The notes: generated by a model not told the origin, from the letters alone. 64,000 nucleotides of DNA from an uncultured bacterium (GCA_938038445.1 CALHRZ010000007.1:248001-312000), one strand, 5' to 3'. Positions 16,594 through 25,133 are shown, counted from the stretch's first letter. Program-made: numbers and translations.

Positions 16594-17688
16594 TCAGGTG
16601 GGAAGAATACGGCGTCCTTCGTCGAGGAAGATCCCCTTCAAATTCATGCGGAGTTGCTGGGGGTTTGGGGAAAGCGACATTCCGGTCTCCTCGGTAATTA
16701 ATCCTTTGCGGATCATTTGGTAGAGGGCCTGATTGAAGGTTTGCATGCCGTCTTCGCTGCCCGTTTCCACGGCTGCGGGGAGGACTTCGAGTTTGTTTTT
16801 TTCCAACAGGTTTCGGACGGTGGGGGTGTTGATCAAGATTTCGACGGCTGGGAGGACTCCTCCCCGAACGGCGGGAGCGAGCTGCTGGCACAGGATGGCG
16901 AGCAGATTGGCGGCCAGGTTCAGTCGGATGGCATCGCGGCTTTCCGCGGGAAACATATCCAGAAGGCGGTTGACGGCTCCAGCCGTCGAAGAGGCGTGCA
17001 AGGTGGTCAGCACGAGGTGGCCAGTTTCGGCCGCGTGAAGGGCGGTTTCGACACTGAGGGCGTCCCGGATTTCCCCGATCATGATCACGTCGGGGTCCTG
17101 GCGCATGACGCGTTTGAGCGCGGCCTGGAACCCCAGCGTGTCGATGCCGATTTCCCGCTGGGAGATTACGCTTTTTTCGTCTACGAACTCGTATTCGATG
17201 GGATCTTCGATGGTCACGATCCGGAGCGCCTGGGTTTGGTTGAGATATTCGAGCAAGGCCGCCAGCGTGGTGGACTTACCGGCTCCGGTGGCGCCGGCGA
17301 CGATCAGGAGTCCGCGCGGTGTTCGGACAAGGGAAGCGAGAACGGAAGGCAAGTTGGCACTGTCGAGCGTGGGAGGGCGCGGGAGCACCCGGCGGAAGAC
17401 GAAGGCGGGAATTCCCTGAGCCATAAAGAGGTTGACCCGAAAGCGGTTCTGGTGTTCGTCGAGAAGGGAGAAGTCGGCCTCCATTTGCTCTTCAAATTCC
17501 TGGCGCTGGCGGGGGGGGACATGGCGGTTGACGAATTCGAGCAGTTCGTCGGGCGTGATGGGCGGAAGAGCGGAAACGGTCAATTCGCCGTGAATACGGA
17601 AGACGGGGGGAGCGCCCGCTTTAAGGTGAATGTCGGACGCGCGGGCTTGGATGGCTTCGGCGAGGATGTTTTGGAGGGTTTGCGCCAT
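16594..17688 (-). CDS. pilT: PilT-type type IV pilus retraction ATPase
   Basis: 364 residues. ASDIHLKAGAPPVFRIHGEL at the N-terminus is the PilT signature. The ATPase core has Walker A GATGAGKSTT, Asp box IVTIEDPIEYEF, Walker B VIMIGEIRDALSVETAL and the His box GHLVLTTLHASST, then FPAESRDAIRLNLAANLLAI and QQLAP typical of PilT/PilU. AGGAG stands seven bases before the ATG. It follows the LptG-like gene by 16 bases, probably in one transcript. Pilin and assembly genes are not in the window, so PilT versus PilU is not certain. Confidence 0.92.
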   Translation of the reverse strand: MAQTLQNILAEAIQARASDIHLKAGAPPVFRIHGELTVSALPPITPDELLEFVNRHVPPRQRQEFEEQMEADFSLLDEHQNRFRVNLFMAQGIPAFVFRRVLPRPPTLDSANLPSVLASLVRTPRGLLIVAGATGAGKSTTLAALLEYLNQTQALRIVTIEDPIEYEFVDEKSVISQREIGIDTLGFQAALKRVMRQDPDVIMIGEIRDALSVETALHAAETGHLVLTTLHASSTAGAVNRLLDMFPAESRDAIRLNLAANLLAILCQQLAPAVRGGVLPAVEILINTPTVRNLLEKNKLEVLPAAVETGSEDGMQTFNQALYQMIRKGLITEETGMSLSPNPQQLRMNLKGIFLDEGRRILPT

Positions 17689-17704
17689 AGGGGATCTCCT
17701 CTTT

Positions 17705-18832
17705 TCAATCGGTTAGGCTGCGATTGAACGCGGCCGCCGCCGCGAGAAACAGAAGATTGGGCAACCAGGCGGCCCCAATGGGGGGGAGCCACATGCGTTT
17801 TCCGAGGAAAAGGGCCGTCTGCAAAAGGAGGAAGAAAAGGAAGAAGGCGCCGATGGCGGACAGGATCCGGGGCATGACGGGGAGGCGGCTTGATCGGATA
17901 CCGACAGGGATGCCGAGGAGGACGGCCAGGAGGGCGGTGAACGGGAGCGCCAAGCGGGCATGGAGGTCCGTGAGCATCCGAGCGCGTCGGCTTTCGGAGA
18001 AATCGGGCCGATTGCGGAGGTGATCATAGAGATCGCGGCTGGAGAGGGCTTCTTCCGAATCGTAGGTTTGGACGAGGTATTCGATCAGGAAATCGCGAGG
18101 CCGCTCTTTCCAATCTCGCATTTCGATGTCGAGGCGTTCGACCTGTTGGGGCTCTCCAGCTACGGCGCCGTCAGGATTTTTCCGTACGATACGGGGGGCG
18201 CGAATCCACCAGGTTCCATCTAGCCATTGGGCGAGGGGGGTTTGGTAAACGGTTTCCGAACCGTCGGGATGGCGTTGGGTAATCGTGGGGAACGAAAGGC
18301 GGGTGGTGTTGGTTGGGGAGAAGTTTTGGATGTCCCAGATCCGATTGCCGGCTGCTGAAAAATAGAAGAGGCGTCTAGTTTCGGGTCGAATCTCCCCTTT
18401 GCTGAACAGATGGTATTCGAGGTTTTTGAGGGCACGGAAGCTGATGGGGGCCGCACATTCTTGGAGGGCGAGTGCGCCGGCGACGCTGACGGCTCCCATG
18501 GCCGCGAAGGGGAGAAAAATTCGAGCGGGCCGAAGGCCGCAGGCCAACATGGCGACGATTTCGTTTTGCCGACTCAGTCGGGTACAGGTGTAGAGCGTAC
18601 CGAGCAGAAGGGAGACGAGCAGCAAGGCGACGGCGAATGACGTAACGCTGTTCATGGCGAGGAGGAAGTGGAGGTAGAACCGAAACAGTTCCTGGGGATC
18701 GAATTCCGAAGTGGCGAAGCGGCCGAAGCGGCCGAAAAGGTCGAAAACCACGACCAGCACGACGAAGCCGGCGAAGCAGTACAAAACGGAGACCAGCCAC
18801 TCGCGCAGAAGGTACCGATCGAGAATGCGCAT
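17705..18832 (-). CDS. LptF/LptG family permease (lipopolysaccharide export)
   Basis: 375 residues. Inner-membrane protein of the YjgP/YjgQ family: MRILDRYLLREWLVSVLYCFAG with a first helix, two more helices around residues 55-120 (SFAVALLLVSLLLGTLYTCTRLSRQNEIVAM, ARIFLPFAAMGAVSVAGALAL), a periplasmic beta-jellyroll-like middle, and C-terminal helices (LPFTALLAVLLGIPVGIRS onward). Its partner LptB is not in the window. It implies an outer membrane with lipopolysaccharide or a similar glycolipid. Promoter candidate at 18857-18885. Confidence 0.9.
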   Translation of the reverse strand: MRILDRYLLREWLVSVLYCFAGFVVLVVVFDLFGRFGRFATSEFDPQELFRFYLHFLLAMNSVTSFAVALLLVSLLLGTLYTCTRLSRQNEIVAMLACGLRPARIFLPFAAMGAVSVAGALALQECAAPISFRALKNLEYHLFSKGEIRPETRRLFYFSAAGNRIWDIQNFSPTNTTRLSFPTITQRHPDGSETVYQTPLAQWLDGTWWIRAPRIVRKNPDGAVAGEPQQVERLDIEMRDWKERPRDFLIEYLVQTYDSEEALSSRDLYDHLRNRPDFSESRRARMLTDLHARLALPFTALLAVLLGIPVGIRSSRLPVMPRILSAIGAFFLFFLLLQTALFLGKRMWLPPIGAAWLPNLLFLAAAAAFNRSLTD

Positions 18833-18856
18833 TTTTCTTTGTTTCCGTAGGACTTC

Positions 18857-18885
18857 ACACTAAAGCGCATTGACCGGCAAGTCAA
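18857..18885 (-). promoter_or_regulatory. Possible sigma70-type promoter for lptG-like/pilT
   Basis: On the minus strand TTGACT (18885-18880), 17-base spacer, TAGTGT (18862-18857). The -35 box is good, the -10 box weak. The predicted start is about 18 bases before the ATG. Confidence 0.45.
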
Positions 18886-19144
18886 GGATGGTTTGGGGGT
18901 CTTTGCGCGTGAAATTCCTTTGGATGGCGTTTTGAGTGAAGGGGGGGGCGACAGCCCGATGCTCTTCGGTGCGGAACATATGCGGGAACTGAACCCTTCA
19001 CGTGGTTTTTCGGCACGGAGTGCCGGAAATCCAGCTCGGGATTCTGGCATCGGGTATTCCGAATGGAGGGGTCGAGGGGAACAATCGGGTGCGGGAAGAG
19101 GAAATGGGGTTGTCAAGAGGAGGGGGAAGCCGCTAAAAGAATAG
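18886..19144. other. Intergenic stretch, no gene seen
   Basis: With the promoter above, this makes a 312-base gap between divergent genes. Short frames cross it on both strands but show no protein-like pattern and only continue shadows of the flanking genes. AGGAGG lies 24 bases before the next ATG, too far to be its binding site, and no convincing promoter for that gene was found. Confidence 0.5.
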
Positions 19145-20413
19145 ATGGTGCGAGGAATTTGTCAGGCGGAACAGGAAGCAACCATCGAACAGGTGGTTCT
19201 GGGCGGCGAAGGAGTCGCTCGGACGCCGGATGGCGTGATTTTCCTCTCGGGTGTGTTGCCGGGAGAACGGGTCGTATACCGAGTGGCCGGACAATCAGCG
19301 GCGTTCCGCCGAGGCGAACTGCTTGCGGTTTTGGAACCTTCCCCCGATCGCGTCATGCCGGAGTGCCCCCTAGCGCGACCGAGTCCCATCGGGTGCTTGG
19401 GCGGCGGGCTGCGGTCTGCCTGTCCAGGCTGCGTTTACGCCCATGTCAAGTCCGAGGCCGAGGTTCGATTAAAGCAGGCACAATTGCTTGAAACGCTTCG
19501 TCGGCTTGGTGGGCTTTCTCTGGAAGCACTGGAAGGCATCGGCTCACCGATTTCCGCTATTCGCGCCATCCGATATCGAAACAAGGCGGTATTTCACGTT
19601 GCGCGGTCGGGGAAGGAATGGCAGGTCGGGTATTATGGGTTGGACAATCAGACCATTTTGGACGTCCCGGATTGTCTGTTGACGGTTGAACCGATCGCGG
19701 AGGCATATTTCGAACAGCGACGGCGGCCGGAGTGGCCCCACACGCTGCGCGATGGAATGACGGTGACGTTTCGCTGGACGCAACGGGATGGGGTAGTCTG
19801 GTGGCGCAATCGGTCGGATCCTCGGACCCCGTGGCTGACGGAAGAAGCAGGGGGTTTGCTGCTGCGGGTACCCGCGGACTCTTTTTTCCAAATCAATCCC
19901 TGGATGACGGCTTGTCTGGTTTCGGAGGTGGAAGCGGTAATCCGGGAAGTGCAGCCAGGGGCTGTGGTGGATCTTTATTGCGGATCCGGACTTTTTTCCA
20001 TGGCAGCGTTTCGGGCGGGGGTATCCCGCGGTTGGGGGGTGGAGGTGGATGGGCGGGCGGTTGAGGCGGCCGGTTGGAATGCGCGGCAGGCGGGGATGAC
20101 AGGTTATACTTTTGCGGCTTGTTCGGTGGAGCGGGGATTGCGGGGTGGGGGGTTGCAGTTTTCGGCAAACGGACTGCTGGCGATTGTGGATCCTCCGCGG
20201 GGTGGCCTTTCGGAAGCGGTCCGGCAAAGGCTTCTTCAGTTATCGCCGCGGGATATCTTGTACATTTCCTGTGCGTGCGATACGCTGGCTCGGGACCTTC
20301 GGTCATTTTGGGCCGATGGGCGATATCGGGTGCGCCGCATCTGTTTGTTGGATCTGTTTCCGCGGACGGCTCATTTTGAGACTCTGGTGTGGATGCGTAA
20401 GGAGGCGTCATGA
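19145..20413 (+). CDS. RNA m5U methyltransferase, RumA/TrmA family
   Basis: 422 residues. A TRAM-like N-terminus (TIEQVVLGGEGVARTPDGVIF), then cysteines in CPLA, IGCLGG and ACPGC that may hold an iron-sulfur cluster as in RumA (RlmD). The C-terminal SAM domain has DSFFQINPWMTACL, VVDLYCGSGLFSMAAF, AIVDPPRGGLSEAVRQ and YISCACDTLARDL, whose Cys is the catalytic nucleophile. It should convert a uridine in 23S rRNA or tRNA to 5-methyluridine; which site cannot be decided. The start is uncertain: no binding site close to the ATG, and GTG at 19148 is possible. Its stop overlaps the next gene by four bases. Confidence 0.88.
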   Translation: MVRGICQAEQEATIEQVVLGGEGVARTPDGVIFLSGVLPGERVVYRVAGQSAAFRRGELLAVLEPSPDRVMPECPLARPSPIGCLGGGLRSACPGCVYAHVKSEAEVRLKQAQLLETLRRLGGLSLEALEGIGSPISAIRAIRYRNKAVFHVARSGKEWQVGYYGLDNQTILDVPDCLLTVEPIAEAYFEQRRRPEWPHTLRDGMTVTFRWTQRDGVVWWRNRSDPRTPWLTEEAGGLLLRVPADSFFQINPWMTACLVSEVEAVIREVQPGAVVDLYCGSGLFSMAAFRAGVSRGWGVEVDGRAVEAAGWNARQAGMTGYTFAACSVERGLRGGGLQFSANGLLAIVDPPRGGLSEAVRQRLLQLSPRDILYISCACDTLARDLRSFWADGRYRVRRICLLDLFPRTAHFETLVWMRKEAS

Positions 20414-21474
20414 CCGTTGCGCTGCTCTATACCGGTGGGACGGTGGGGCATCGGCCTTCGGCTCGCGCGGGTTCGAGCGAGGCGCGCGGGTTGGTCTCGT
20501 TTCTCGCGCTGCTGCGGCATCGTTTGCCGCCGTCGTATTGGCCGGAGCGGATGGTCGCGGATGCCGTCTCCATTCGGATGAGTGAAAACCGGATTCCCCG
20601 CGACTGGGCGGAAATGGCTTGTGCGGTGGACCGGCAGATACGGGGAGGGGTGGAGGGAGTTGTCCTCGCGCATGGGACGGACACACTGATTTACAGCGCG
20701 TGTGCTCTGGCCGAGTTGTTGCGCGGGGTGCCTATTCCGGTTGCCATAACGGGATCTCGGCTTCCGTTATGCGAAGCGGAGACGGATGCCGTGCAGAATA
20801 TTGCGCATGCGTTTCGGATCGCACGGGAAAGCGGTCGGCCGGGAATCTGGATAGTTTTTGCCGGTTCGGGGAACCGCCCCAGCCTGGTATTGGAACCTCA
20901 GAATGCCCGGAAGGAGGCGGGGCGGCATGACTGTTTTCAGCCGGTTGCGGGATTGGCGGCGGGGCAGGTGATGGGGAACGTTTCGGAGGGGGCGTTCTTG
21001 CGTGTACGATGGTTTCAGGAGGAGAAAAGTTTTGGGATTCCCTATCGGCCTCATTTCGATGTTCGGAGCGATGTCGTTCTTTTCAAGCTGTATCCGGGTT
21101 TTCGTCCCGGCTGGATTGGGATGGCGGTGCGGCGGGGCGTTCGCGCGATTCTGCTTGAGGGGTATGGAAGCGGTACGGCCTGCGCGGAGGGCGGGCGATG
21201 GGGTCTTACGGGGGCTGTTCGGGCGGCGGTTCGTCGAGGGGTGGAGGTTCGGGTGCTTTCCCAACATGGCGGGATTCCCGAACGGCGTTATGCGAGCACG
21301 CGGTTGTTGCTGGGAGCTGGAGCTCAGTTGGCTGTTTATCGGACAGCGGAGGCCGAGCTTGCGCGGTGGATGTGCGGCCTTGACGGAACGGGACGGAAGG
21401 GCTATTATACCGGAAGGGTGAGGAGACTGGATGAAAGAACTGGAAGAAGGCGATCGGTTAGCGTTGGATTTTGA
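20410..21474 (+). CDS. Asparaginase / GatD-like amidohydrolase
   Basis: 354 residues. Both catalytic threonine motifs of the type I/II asparaginase family are present: LLYTGGTVGHR at the N-terminus and VVLAHGTDTLIYSA near residue 90. VAITGSRLPLCEAETDAVQN covers the conserved substrate loop, and ILLEGYGSGTA lies in the C-terminal domain. It either hydrolyses asparagine or acts as a GatD-like subunit, but no GatE gene is adjacent. Translation is coupled to the upstream methyltransferase (ATGA). The last 44 bases overlap hisI, and the C-terminal ~25 residues (RRLDERTGRRRSVSVGF) are basic and probably not part of the fold. Confidence 0.82.
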   Translation: MTVALLYTGGTVGHRPSARAGSSEARGLVSFLALLRHRLPPSYWPERMVADAVSIRMSENRIPRDWAEMACAVDRQIRGGVEGVVLAHGTDTLIYSACALAELLRGVPIPVAITGSRLPLCEAETDAVQNIAHAFRIARESGRPGIWIVFAGSGNRPSLVLEPQNARKEAGRHDCFQPVAGLAAGQVMGNVSEGAFLRVRWFQEEKSFGIPYRPHFDVRSDVVLFKLYPGFRPGWIGMAVRRGVRAILLEGYGSGTACAEGGRWGLTGAVRAAVRRGVEVRVLSQHGGIPERRYASTRLLLGAGAQLAVYRTAEAELARWMCGLDGTGRKGYYTGRVRRLDERTGRRRSVSVGF

Positions 21475-21841
21475 CAAAATCGCTAAGGTGGCGCAGCAGA
21501 GCCGAGGCGTGATTCCCGTAGCCGTTCAGCATGCGGACACTCACGAAGTGGTTTTGCTGGCCTATACGAACGAGGAGGCGTTCCGCCGCACTCTTGAAAC
21601 GGGCCGTCTGGTTTTGTGGAGCACGTCGCGCAACGAATTGTGGGAGAAAGGGAAGACCTCAGGCGAAACCTATTCGCTTGTTGAAGCGCGGGTCAACTGC
21701 GAGCAGAATTCGCTTCTATATAAAGTGCGGCCCAATCGCGGGGGGATCTGTCATACAAAGAACCTTCGGGGAGAGCCACGCAACTGTTTTTACCGGCGAA
21801 TTAATCCTGTAACGGGCACATTGGAAAATCTTGATCCGTAA
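21431..21841 (+). CDS. hisI: Phosphoribosyl-AMP cyclohydrolase (HisI), variant metal site
   Basis: 136 residues; AGGAG five bases before the ATG. It opens the ring of phosphoribosyl-AMP in histidine synthesis. Family motifs: VVLLAYTNEEAFRRTLETG, LWSTSRNELWEKGKTSGETY, GGICHTK and NCFYRRI. The canonical aspartate-rich Mg site (DCDXD) reads N89-C90-E91-Q92-N93 here, while Cys90, Cys107 and Cys119 are kept. No HisE domain is fused. The gene overlaps the asparaginase-like gene by 44 bases; hisB and hisA lie 32 kb away. Confidence 0.88.
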   Translation: MKELEEGDRLALDFDKIAKVAQQSRGVIPVAVQHADTHEVVLLAYTNEEAFRRTLETGRLVLWSTSRNELWEKGKTSGETYSLVEARVNCEQNSLLYKVRPNRGGICHTKNLRGEPRNCFYRRINPVTGTLENLDP

Positions 21842-21856
21842 GGGGGAGGCGACTGG

Positions 21857-22375
21857 ATGAATCCGAAACTGCAATGGATCTTTGAACGGCGAAGCGTTCG
21901 GGAATTTACATCGGGGGATGTCCCGGAGGAAGCGGTTCGAGACATGTTGGAGGCGGCGATGGCGGCGCCATCGGCCTGTGCGAAAGACCCTTGGGAATTT
22001 GTGATCGTTCGGGATCGAGGAATGCTGGAGCGGCTGGCGGCCGGACTTCCCAATGGCCGGTTTCTTACCAATGCGGCGTTAGGGATCGCGGTTTGCGGGG
22101 ACATGAAGCGGGCGCATGGGAGCGAGCTTTCCTATCTGCTTCAGGATTGCAGCGCAGCGGTGGAAAATCTTCTGCTTGCGGTTTCGGTTCTCGGTTATGG
22201 AGCCTGTTGGCTGGGGATCCATCCTCGATCGGACCGTGTGGCGCTTTTGAAACGGGAGTTGGAATTACCGGAAGAGGTCATTCCCGTTGCGATGCTAGCA
22301 GTGGGAGTTCCGCGGGCGCGGCCGGCGGCGCGGACCCGGTTTCGGAAGGAGGCGGTCCACCGCGAGCGGTGGTAA
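21857..22375 (+). CDS. Nitroreductase family FMN protein
   Basis: 172 residues. FERRSVREFTSGDVPEEAVRDMLEAAM is the FMN-binding N-terminus (RRSVR phosphate contact), then AAPSACAKDPWEFVIVRD, QDCSAAVENLLLAVSVLGYGACWLGIHP and VIPVAMLAVGVP, all typical of short nitroreductases (NfsA/FRP superfamily). It probably acts as an NAD(P)H-dependent reductase of unknown substrate. A GGGGGAGG site lies eight bases before the ATG, and it follows hisI by 15 bases. It faces a flavin reductase-like gene two bases away. Confidence 0.88.
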   Translation: MNPKLQWIFERRSVREFTSGDVPEEAVRDMLEAAMAAPSACAKDPWEFVIVRDRGMLERLAAGLPNGRFLTNAALGIAVCGDMKRAHGSELSYLLQDCSAAVENLLLAVSVLGYGACWLGIHPRSDRVALLKRELELPEEVIPVAMLAVGVPRARPAARTRFRKEAVHRERW

Positions 22376-22377
22376 TA

Positions 22378-22908
22378 TTAGCGCCGTACGTAGGCGTCAA
22401 TTCCGGTGATGGCCAGGACTTCGCCTGTATAGAGGCGGTGGTAATTCGAACCGTTATAGTTATCCTCGATGCGTTCGTCGAGAAAGTGGTCGGGATTGAA
22501 GTCTTCGAAGTGGATTTTGCGGCATTCCAGGATGAGTTCGGCTTCGTCGAAACCAGGGGCTTCTGTGTGGGTGGAAGGGATCGGTTTTAGGGCGGTCGCT
22601 TCGATTTTATTGATTTCGCGGCCGGATTTTGATCCGCAGAGGCTGAGTTTTGGTTGGAGGGCCGGGGGGAATGCGGAGAGGGTAAAACTGGAATAATTCT
22701 CCATGAAATCGTAGGTATAGCGGCTGGGACGAACCGCAACCCAAACGATCGGTCGGGACCATAGAACGCCGAAGCCTCCCCACGCAACGGTCATCACGTT
22801 GAACTTTGCCGGAGAGAGAGTGCCGGCGCAGAGGAGGAACCAGCGTTCGCTCCATTGATGAAACGGGGGGCATTGAAAACGGTTCAATTCGATGGACTGG
22901 CGGGGCAT
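22378..22908 (-). CDS. Flavin reductase-like (flavoredoxin) domain protein
   Basis: 176 residues. NVMTVAWGGFGVLWSRPIVWVAVRPSRYTYDFMENYSSFTLSAF is the FMN-binding split-barrel core of flavin reductase/flavoredoxin proteins. SKSGREINKIEATALKPIPS and ELILECRKIHFEDF continue that pattern. It likely carries FMN and passes electrons; partner unknown. AGGAG stands six bases before the ATG. Convergent with the nitroreductase gene, with two bases between their stops. Confidence 0.85.
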   Translation of the reverse strand: MPRQSIELNRFQCPPFHQWSERWFLLCAGTLSPAKFNVMTVAWGGFGVLWSRPIVWVAVRPSRYTYDFMENYSSFTLSAFPPALQPKLSLCGSKSGREINKIEATALKPIPSTHTEAPGFDEAELILECRKIHFEDFNPDHFLDERIEDNYNGSNYHRLYTGEVLAITGIDAYVRR

Positions 22909-22924
22909 GGCGACTCCTGAGGGT

Positions 22925-23146
22925 TCATGATGCCAATAACTTTTTGAGTGCTGAAAGGCTGATCCAAATCAGTCCCAACGCAAGCAACGCCTGTCCGACA
23001 CCTTTCCAGGCCAATGCATATTCGGGCAGGAGAAAACCTTTACGGAAGCCGATTTCGCAGAAGATCCAAAGCGAAGCGCCCAGCGTTGTTGTGAGAACGG
23101 CGAGAATGAAGTTAATAAGGATTTCTTTTTCCTTCATTTGGGTCAT
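22925..23146 (-). CDS. Small two-helix membrane protein
   Basis: 73 residues, not recognised. MTQMKEKEILINFILAVL leads into a first hydrophobic segment (about 11-31), a short linker (FRKGFLLPEYALAWKG), and a second segment (about 51-67). AGGA lies about nine bases before the ATG at 23146; an alternative ATG is at 23137. The frame stays open upstream through the tRNA gene, which is not coding. A promoter candidate at 23177-23205 supports expression. It follows the flavin-reductase gene by position only, as it is itself upstream of it by 16 bases on the same strand. Confidence 0.65.
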   Translation of the reverse strand: MTQMKEKEILINFILAVLTTTLGASLWIFCEIGFRKGFLLPEYALAWKGVGQALLALGLIWISLSALKKLLAS

Positions 23147-23176
23147 AAGGCGATCCTGCTCAAGAATTAAAGTTTT

Positions 23177-23205
23177 ATTTTCCCTTGATCCTTCTTTCTT
23201 GTCAA
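23177..23205 (-). promoter_or_regulatory. Possible promoter of the small membrane protein gene
   Basis: On the minus strand a perfect TTGACA (23205-23200), 17-base spacer, GAAAAT (23182-23177). The predicted start is about 25 bases before the ATG at 23146. It could also serve the flavin-reductase gene 16 bases beyond. Confidence 0.5.
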
Positions 23206-23230
23206 GTCTGCGCGCCCTGATTTTCGCGGC

Positions 23231-23260
23231 TTGTCGGCTGGGGTATGGGGAGGCTATATT
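23231..23260 (+). promoter_or_regulatory. Promoter of the tRNA-Arg gene
   Basis: TTGTCG (23231-23236), 18-base spacer, TATATT (23255-23260), ending 12 bases before the mature tRNA 5' end. Confidence 0.55.
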
Positions 23261-23272
23261 GTGAATGGGAAA

Positions 23273-23349
23273 GCCCCCGTAGCTCAGGTGGACAGAGCAT
23301 CGGATTTCTAATCCGACGGTCGCGTGTTCGAGTCGCGCCGGGGGCGCCA
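23273..23349 (+). tRNA. tRNA-Arg (anticodon TCT)
   Basis: A full cloverleaf folds: acceptor GCCCCCG/CGGGGGC, D stem GCTC/GAGC, anticodon stem TCGGA/TCCGA with loop TTTCTAA (anticodon TCT, codons AGA/AGG), T stem GCGTG/CGCGC with loop TTCGAGT. The discriminator is G and the CCA end is encoded. Confidence 0.96.
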
Positions 23350-23360
23350 TGGTTTTGGGT

Positions 23361-25133
23361 TCAGGGGATGGGGAGGGAGTGCAGGAGTGCGGACAGGAGA
23401 TTGTGGGCACGCCATCGAACGCCGAGAGCGGCGGCTTTTTCTTTCAGTTCGTGATCTTCCGTGATCAACAGGCAGTGGTCCACCTTGTCACGATAGAAGG
23501 CGAGGTCGGCAAGGATGGCTTCATCGGCGCGTTGGTTTGCGGCTCCGCCTCCGGAATAGATGAGGATAAGTTTTTCGGTCAAATGGTGTTCGGAACGCAC
23601 CGGACCATCGAAGTATAGGCGGATGCGAATGTGGGGGGAGGGCTCGGCTGCAGCGGCAAGGAGGCGAGCGAAGCGATCTCGCGTCGTGGTATCTGCGGAA
23701 GGGGTTGATTCGCCGGGGAGGGGCTTTGCGAGGAGGAAGTTATGGCCGTCAATGAAGAGGCAGGAAAGGCCTTGGGGGATAGCGAGAAAACGGCGGAGTG
23801 GATCTTGGGGTGCGGCTGTTTCGGTGTTTCGGGTTTCGAGAATTCCCGTTCGGGCCATGAGCTCGTGATGTTTGTCTGAGGCGCGGGCCAAGAGGCGGTT
23901 TCGGGTGTGAAGGGAAAAGAGTTCCCAGGCGGTTGCGGGTCCTTCGATCCAGTCTATGATTTGCCGCAGCGTATCGAGATTAGGGGCTTCATTGATCCGC
24001 GCGAGCAGAGCGTGTTCGGTTTCTCCAATCCGTGGGGGTTCTCCCAAGAGCTCTTGGAGGCGATGGATTTCGGTTTGGAGTTTTGCTTCCATTTCGGGAA
24101 GGCGGGGGTGGGGGTTGAGGGATTCGCGGCGTGCCTCGCTGATCGCGTGAAGGAGTTCTTCCATTTCCTCGAGGCGTTCCCGAATCGCCCGGCGTGTTTT
24201 GCCGACCCGGTCGCGTTCGGCCTGTTCCTGGAGAACCGCGCGGGCTTCATTGATCAGGGAAGGGATACGCCCATTGTTTTGGGTAGCCGTTTCCATCATT
24301 TGAAGGGGCCGAAGCCAGCGGGCGGATTCGGCGGTCCATTCTGCGGCGATTCCTTCCTGGATTCGGCGATTGAGTTCCGCGCGAAGATCCGAGAGTTCCC
24401 GCGTAGCGGCAAGGGTTTCGGCTTGGGCGTGTTGGGTTAGAAGGCGTTGTTGTTTGAGTTGTTCTTCGAGGAAGGCGATTCGGCGCGCATATTCCTCTCG
24501 GTCCTTGTGGGAGCGGTCGCGTTCCCTTTCGGCTTGTTTTCGGCTTGTTTGTTCTTTTTGGAGATCGTGTTTGAGTTGGGCGAGTGCGGCGGTTGTCTTT
24601 TCGTCGGGTGGGGGCCGGGGTGTGTCAGCAGGAAGAAGCGGAGCGATGCAGGCGAGGAAGGGGGAGAACGTGTCGGCGAGGACCCTTTTGGCCTGAAGGG
24701 GGTCGCGGCCGGCAAACCCGTTGGCGTCCGGGTGGGCGTCCAGATGGCGCCAGGCGAGGGAGCGGAGGGATTCCCGTTTGTCGAGCAGAAGACCTGCCAG
24801 GAGGTTGGCTTCCCCATAGAAGATGGCGAGGGGTTCGAAAGCGCTTTCGATGGCGGTGTGGGATAGGACGATGAGCAGTTGGCTTTGCAGGGAGGACTCT
24901 TGGAGGAGATCGTGGAGTTCGGGGCTCAGGTGGCGGCTGGTGGCGATTAAGTTTTGAATGCGGCGGCGGAGGATGGGGAGGCTATCGGGGCGTGGCGAGA
25001 GTCCTTTCATCAGAGCGGGATGGATTCGGGCGAAATCAAAGAGGAGCCGTGGGGGTGTTTGTTCGAGGGCATCCTGAAACGCCTTCACAATCGCGGGCGG
25101 AACTTTTTTTTCTTCCAGGATCAAGGAGCTCAC
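23361..25133 (-). CDS. Coiled-coil protein with C-terminal NYN/PIN nuclease-like domain
   Basis: 590 residues from a GTG that shares GTGA with the stop of the upstream peptidase gene. Residues 1-200 are helical and unrecognised (PPAIVKAFQDALEQTPPRLLFDFARIH). Residues ~210-420 are Glu/Gln/Arg-rich, with heptad-like coiled coil (EEYARRIAFLEEQLKQQRLL and on). From residue ~458 a YacP-like NYN/PIN fold appears: CLFIDGHNFLL, RLYFDGPV, ANQRADEAILAD and CLLITEDHELKEKAAALG, giving an acidic set Asp462, Asp509, Asp537 and Asp560 suited to metal-dependent RNA cleavage. Co-translated with the C39-like peptidase. The role of the pair is unknown. Confidence 0.75.
   Translation of the reverse strand: MSSLILEEKKVPPAIVKAFQDALEQTPPRLLFDFARIHPALMKGLSPRPDSLPILRRRIQNLIATSRHLSPELHDLLQESSLQSQLLIVLSHTAIESAFEPLAIFYGEANLLAGLLLDKRESLRSLAWRHLDAHPDANGFAGRDPLQAKRVLADTFSPFLACIAPLLPADTPRPPPDEKTTAALAQLKHDLQKEQTSRKQAERERDRSHKDREEYARRIAFLEEQLKQQRLLTQHAQAETLAATRELSDLRAELNRRIQEGIAAEWTAESARWLRPLQMMETATQNNGRIPSLINEARAVLQEQAERDRVGKTRRAIRERLEEMEELLHAISEARRESLNPHPRLPEMEAKLQTEIHRLQELLGEPPRIGETEHALLARINEAPNLDTLRQIIDWIEGPATAWELFSLHTRNRLLARASDKHHELMARTGILETRNTETAAPQDPLRRFLAIPQGLSCLFIDGHNFLLAKPLPGESTPSADTTTRDRFARLLAAAAEPSPHIRIRLYFDGPVRSEHHLTEKLILIYSGGGAANQRADEAILADLAFYRDKVDHCLLITEDHELKEKAAALGVRWRAHNLLSALLHSLPIP

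Noticed and set aside
16717-17727. A 336-codon plus-strand frame.
   Set aside because: Shadow of pilT; the pilT Walker and Asp/His boxes are intact on the other strand.
23150-23410. Upstream extension of the small membrane protein frame to 161 codons.
   Set aside because: It would code through the tRNA-Arg gene; a start with a binding site and a promoter exists at 23146.
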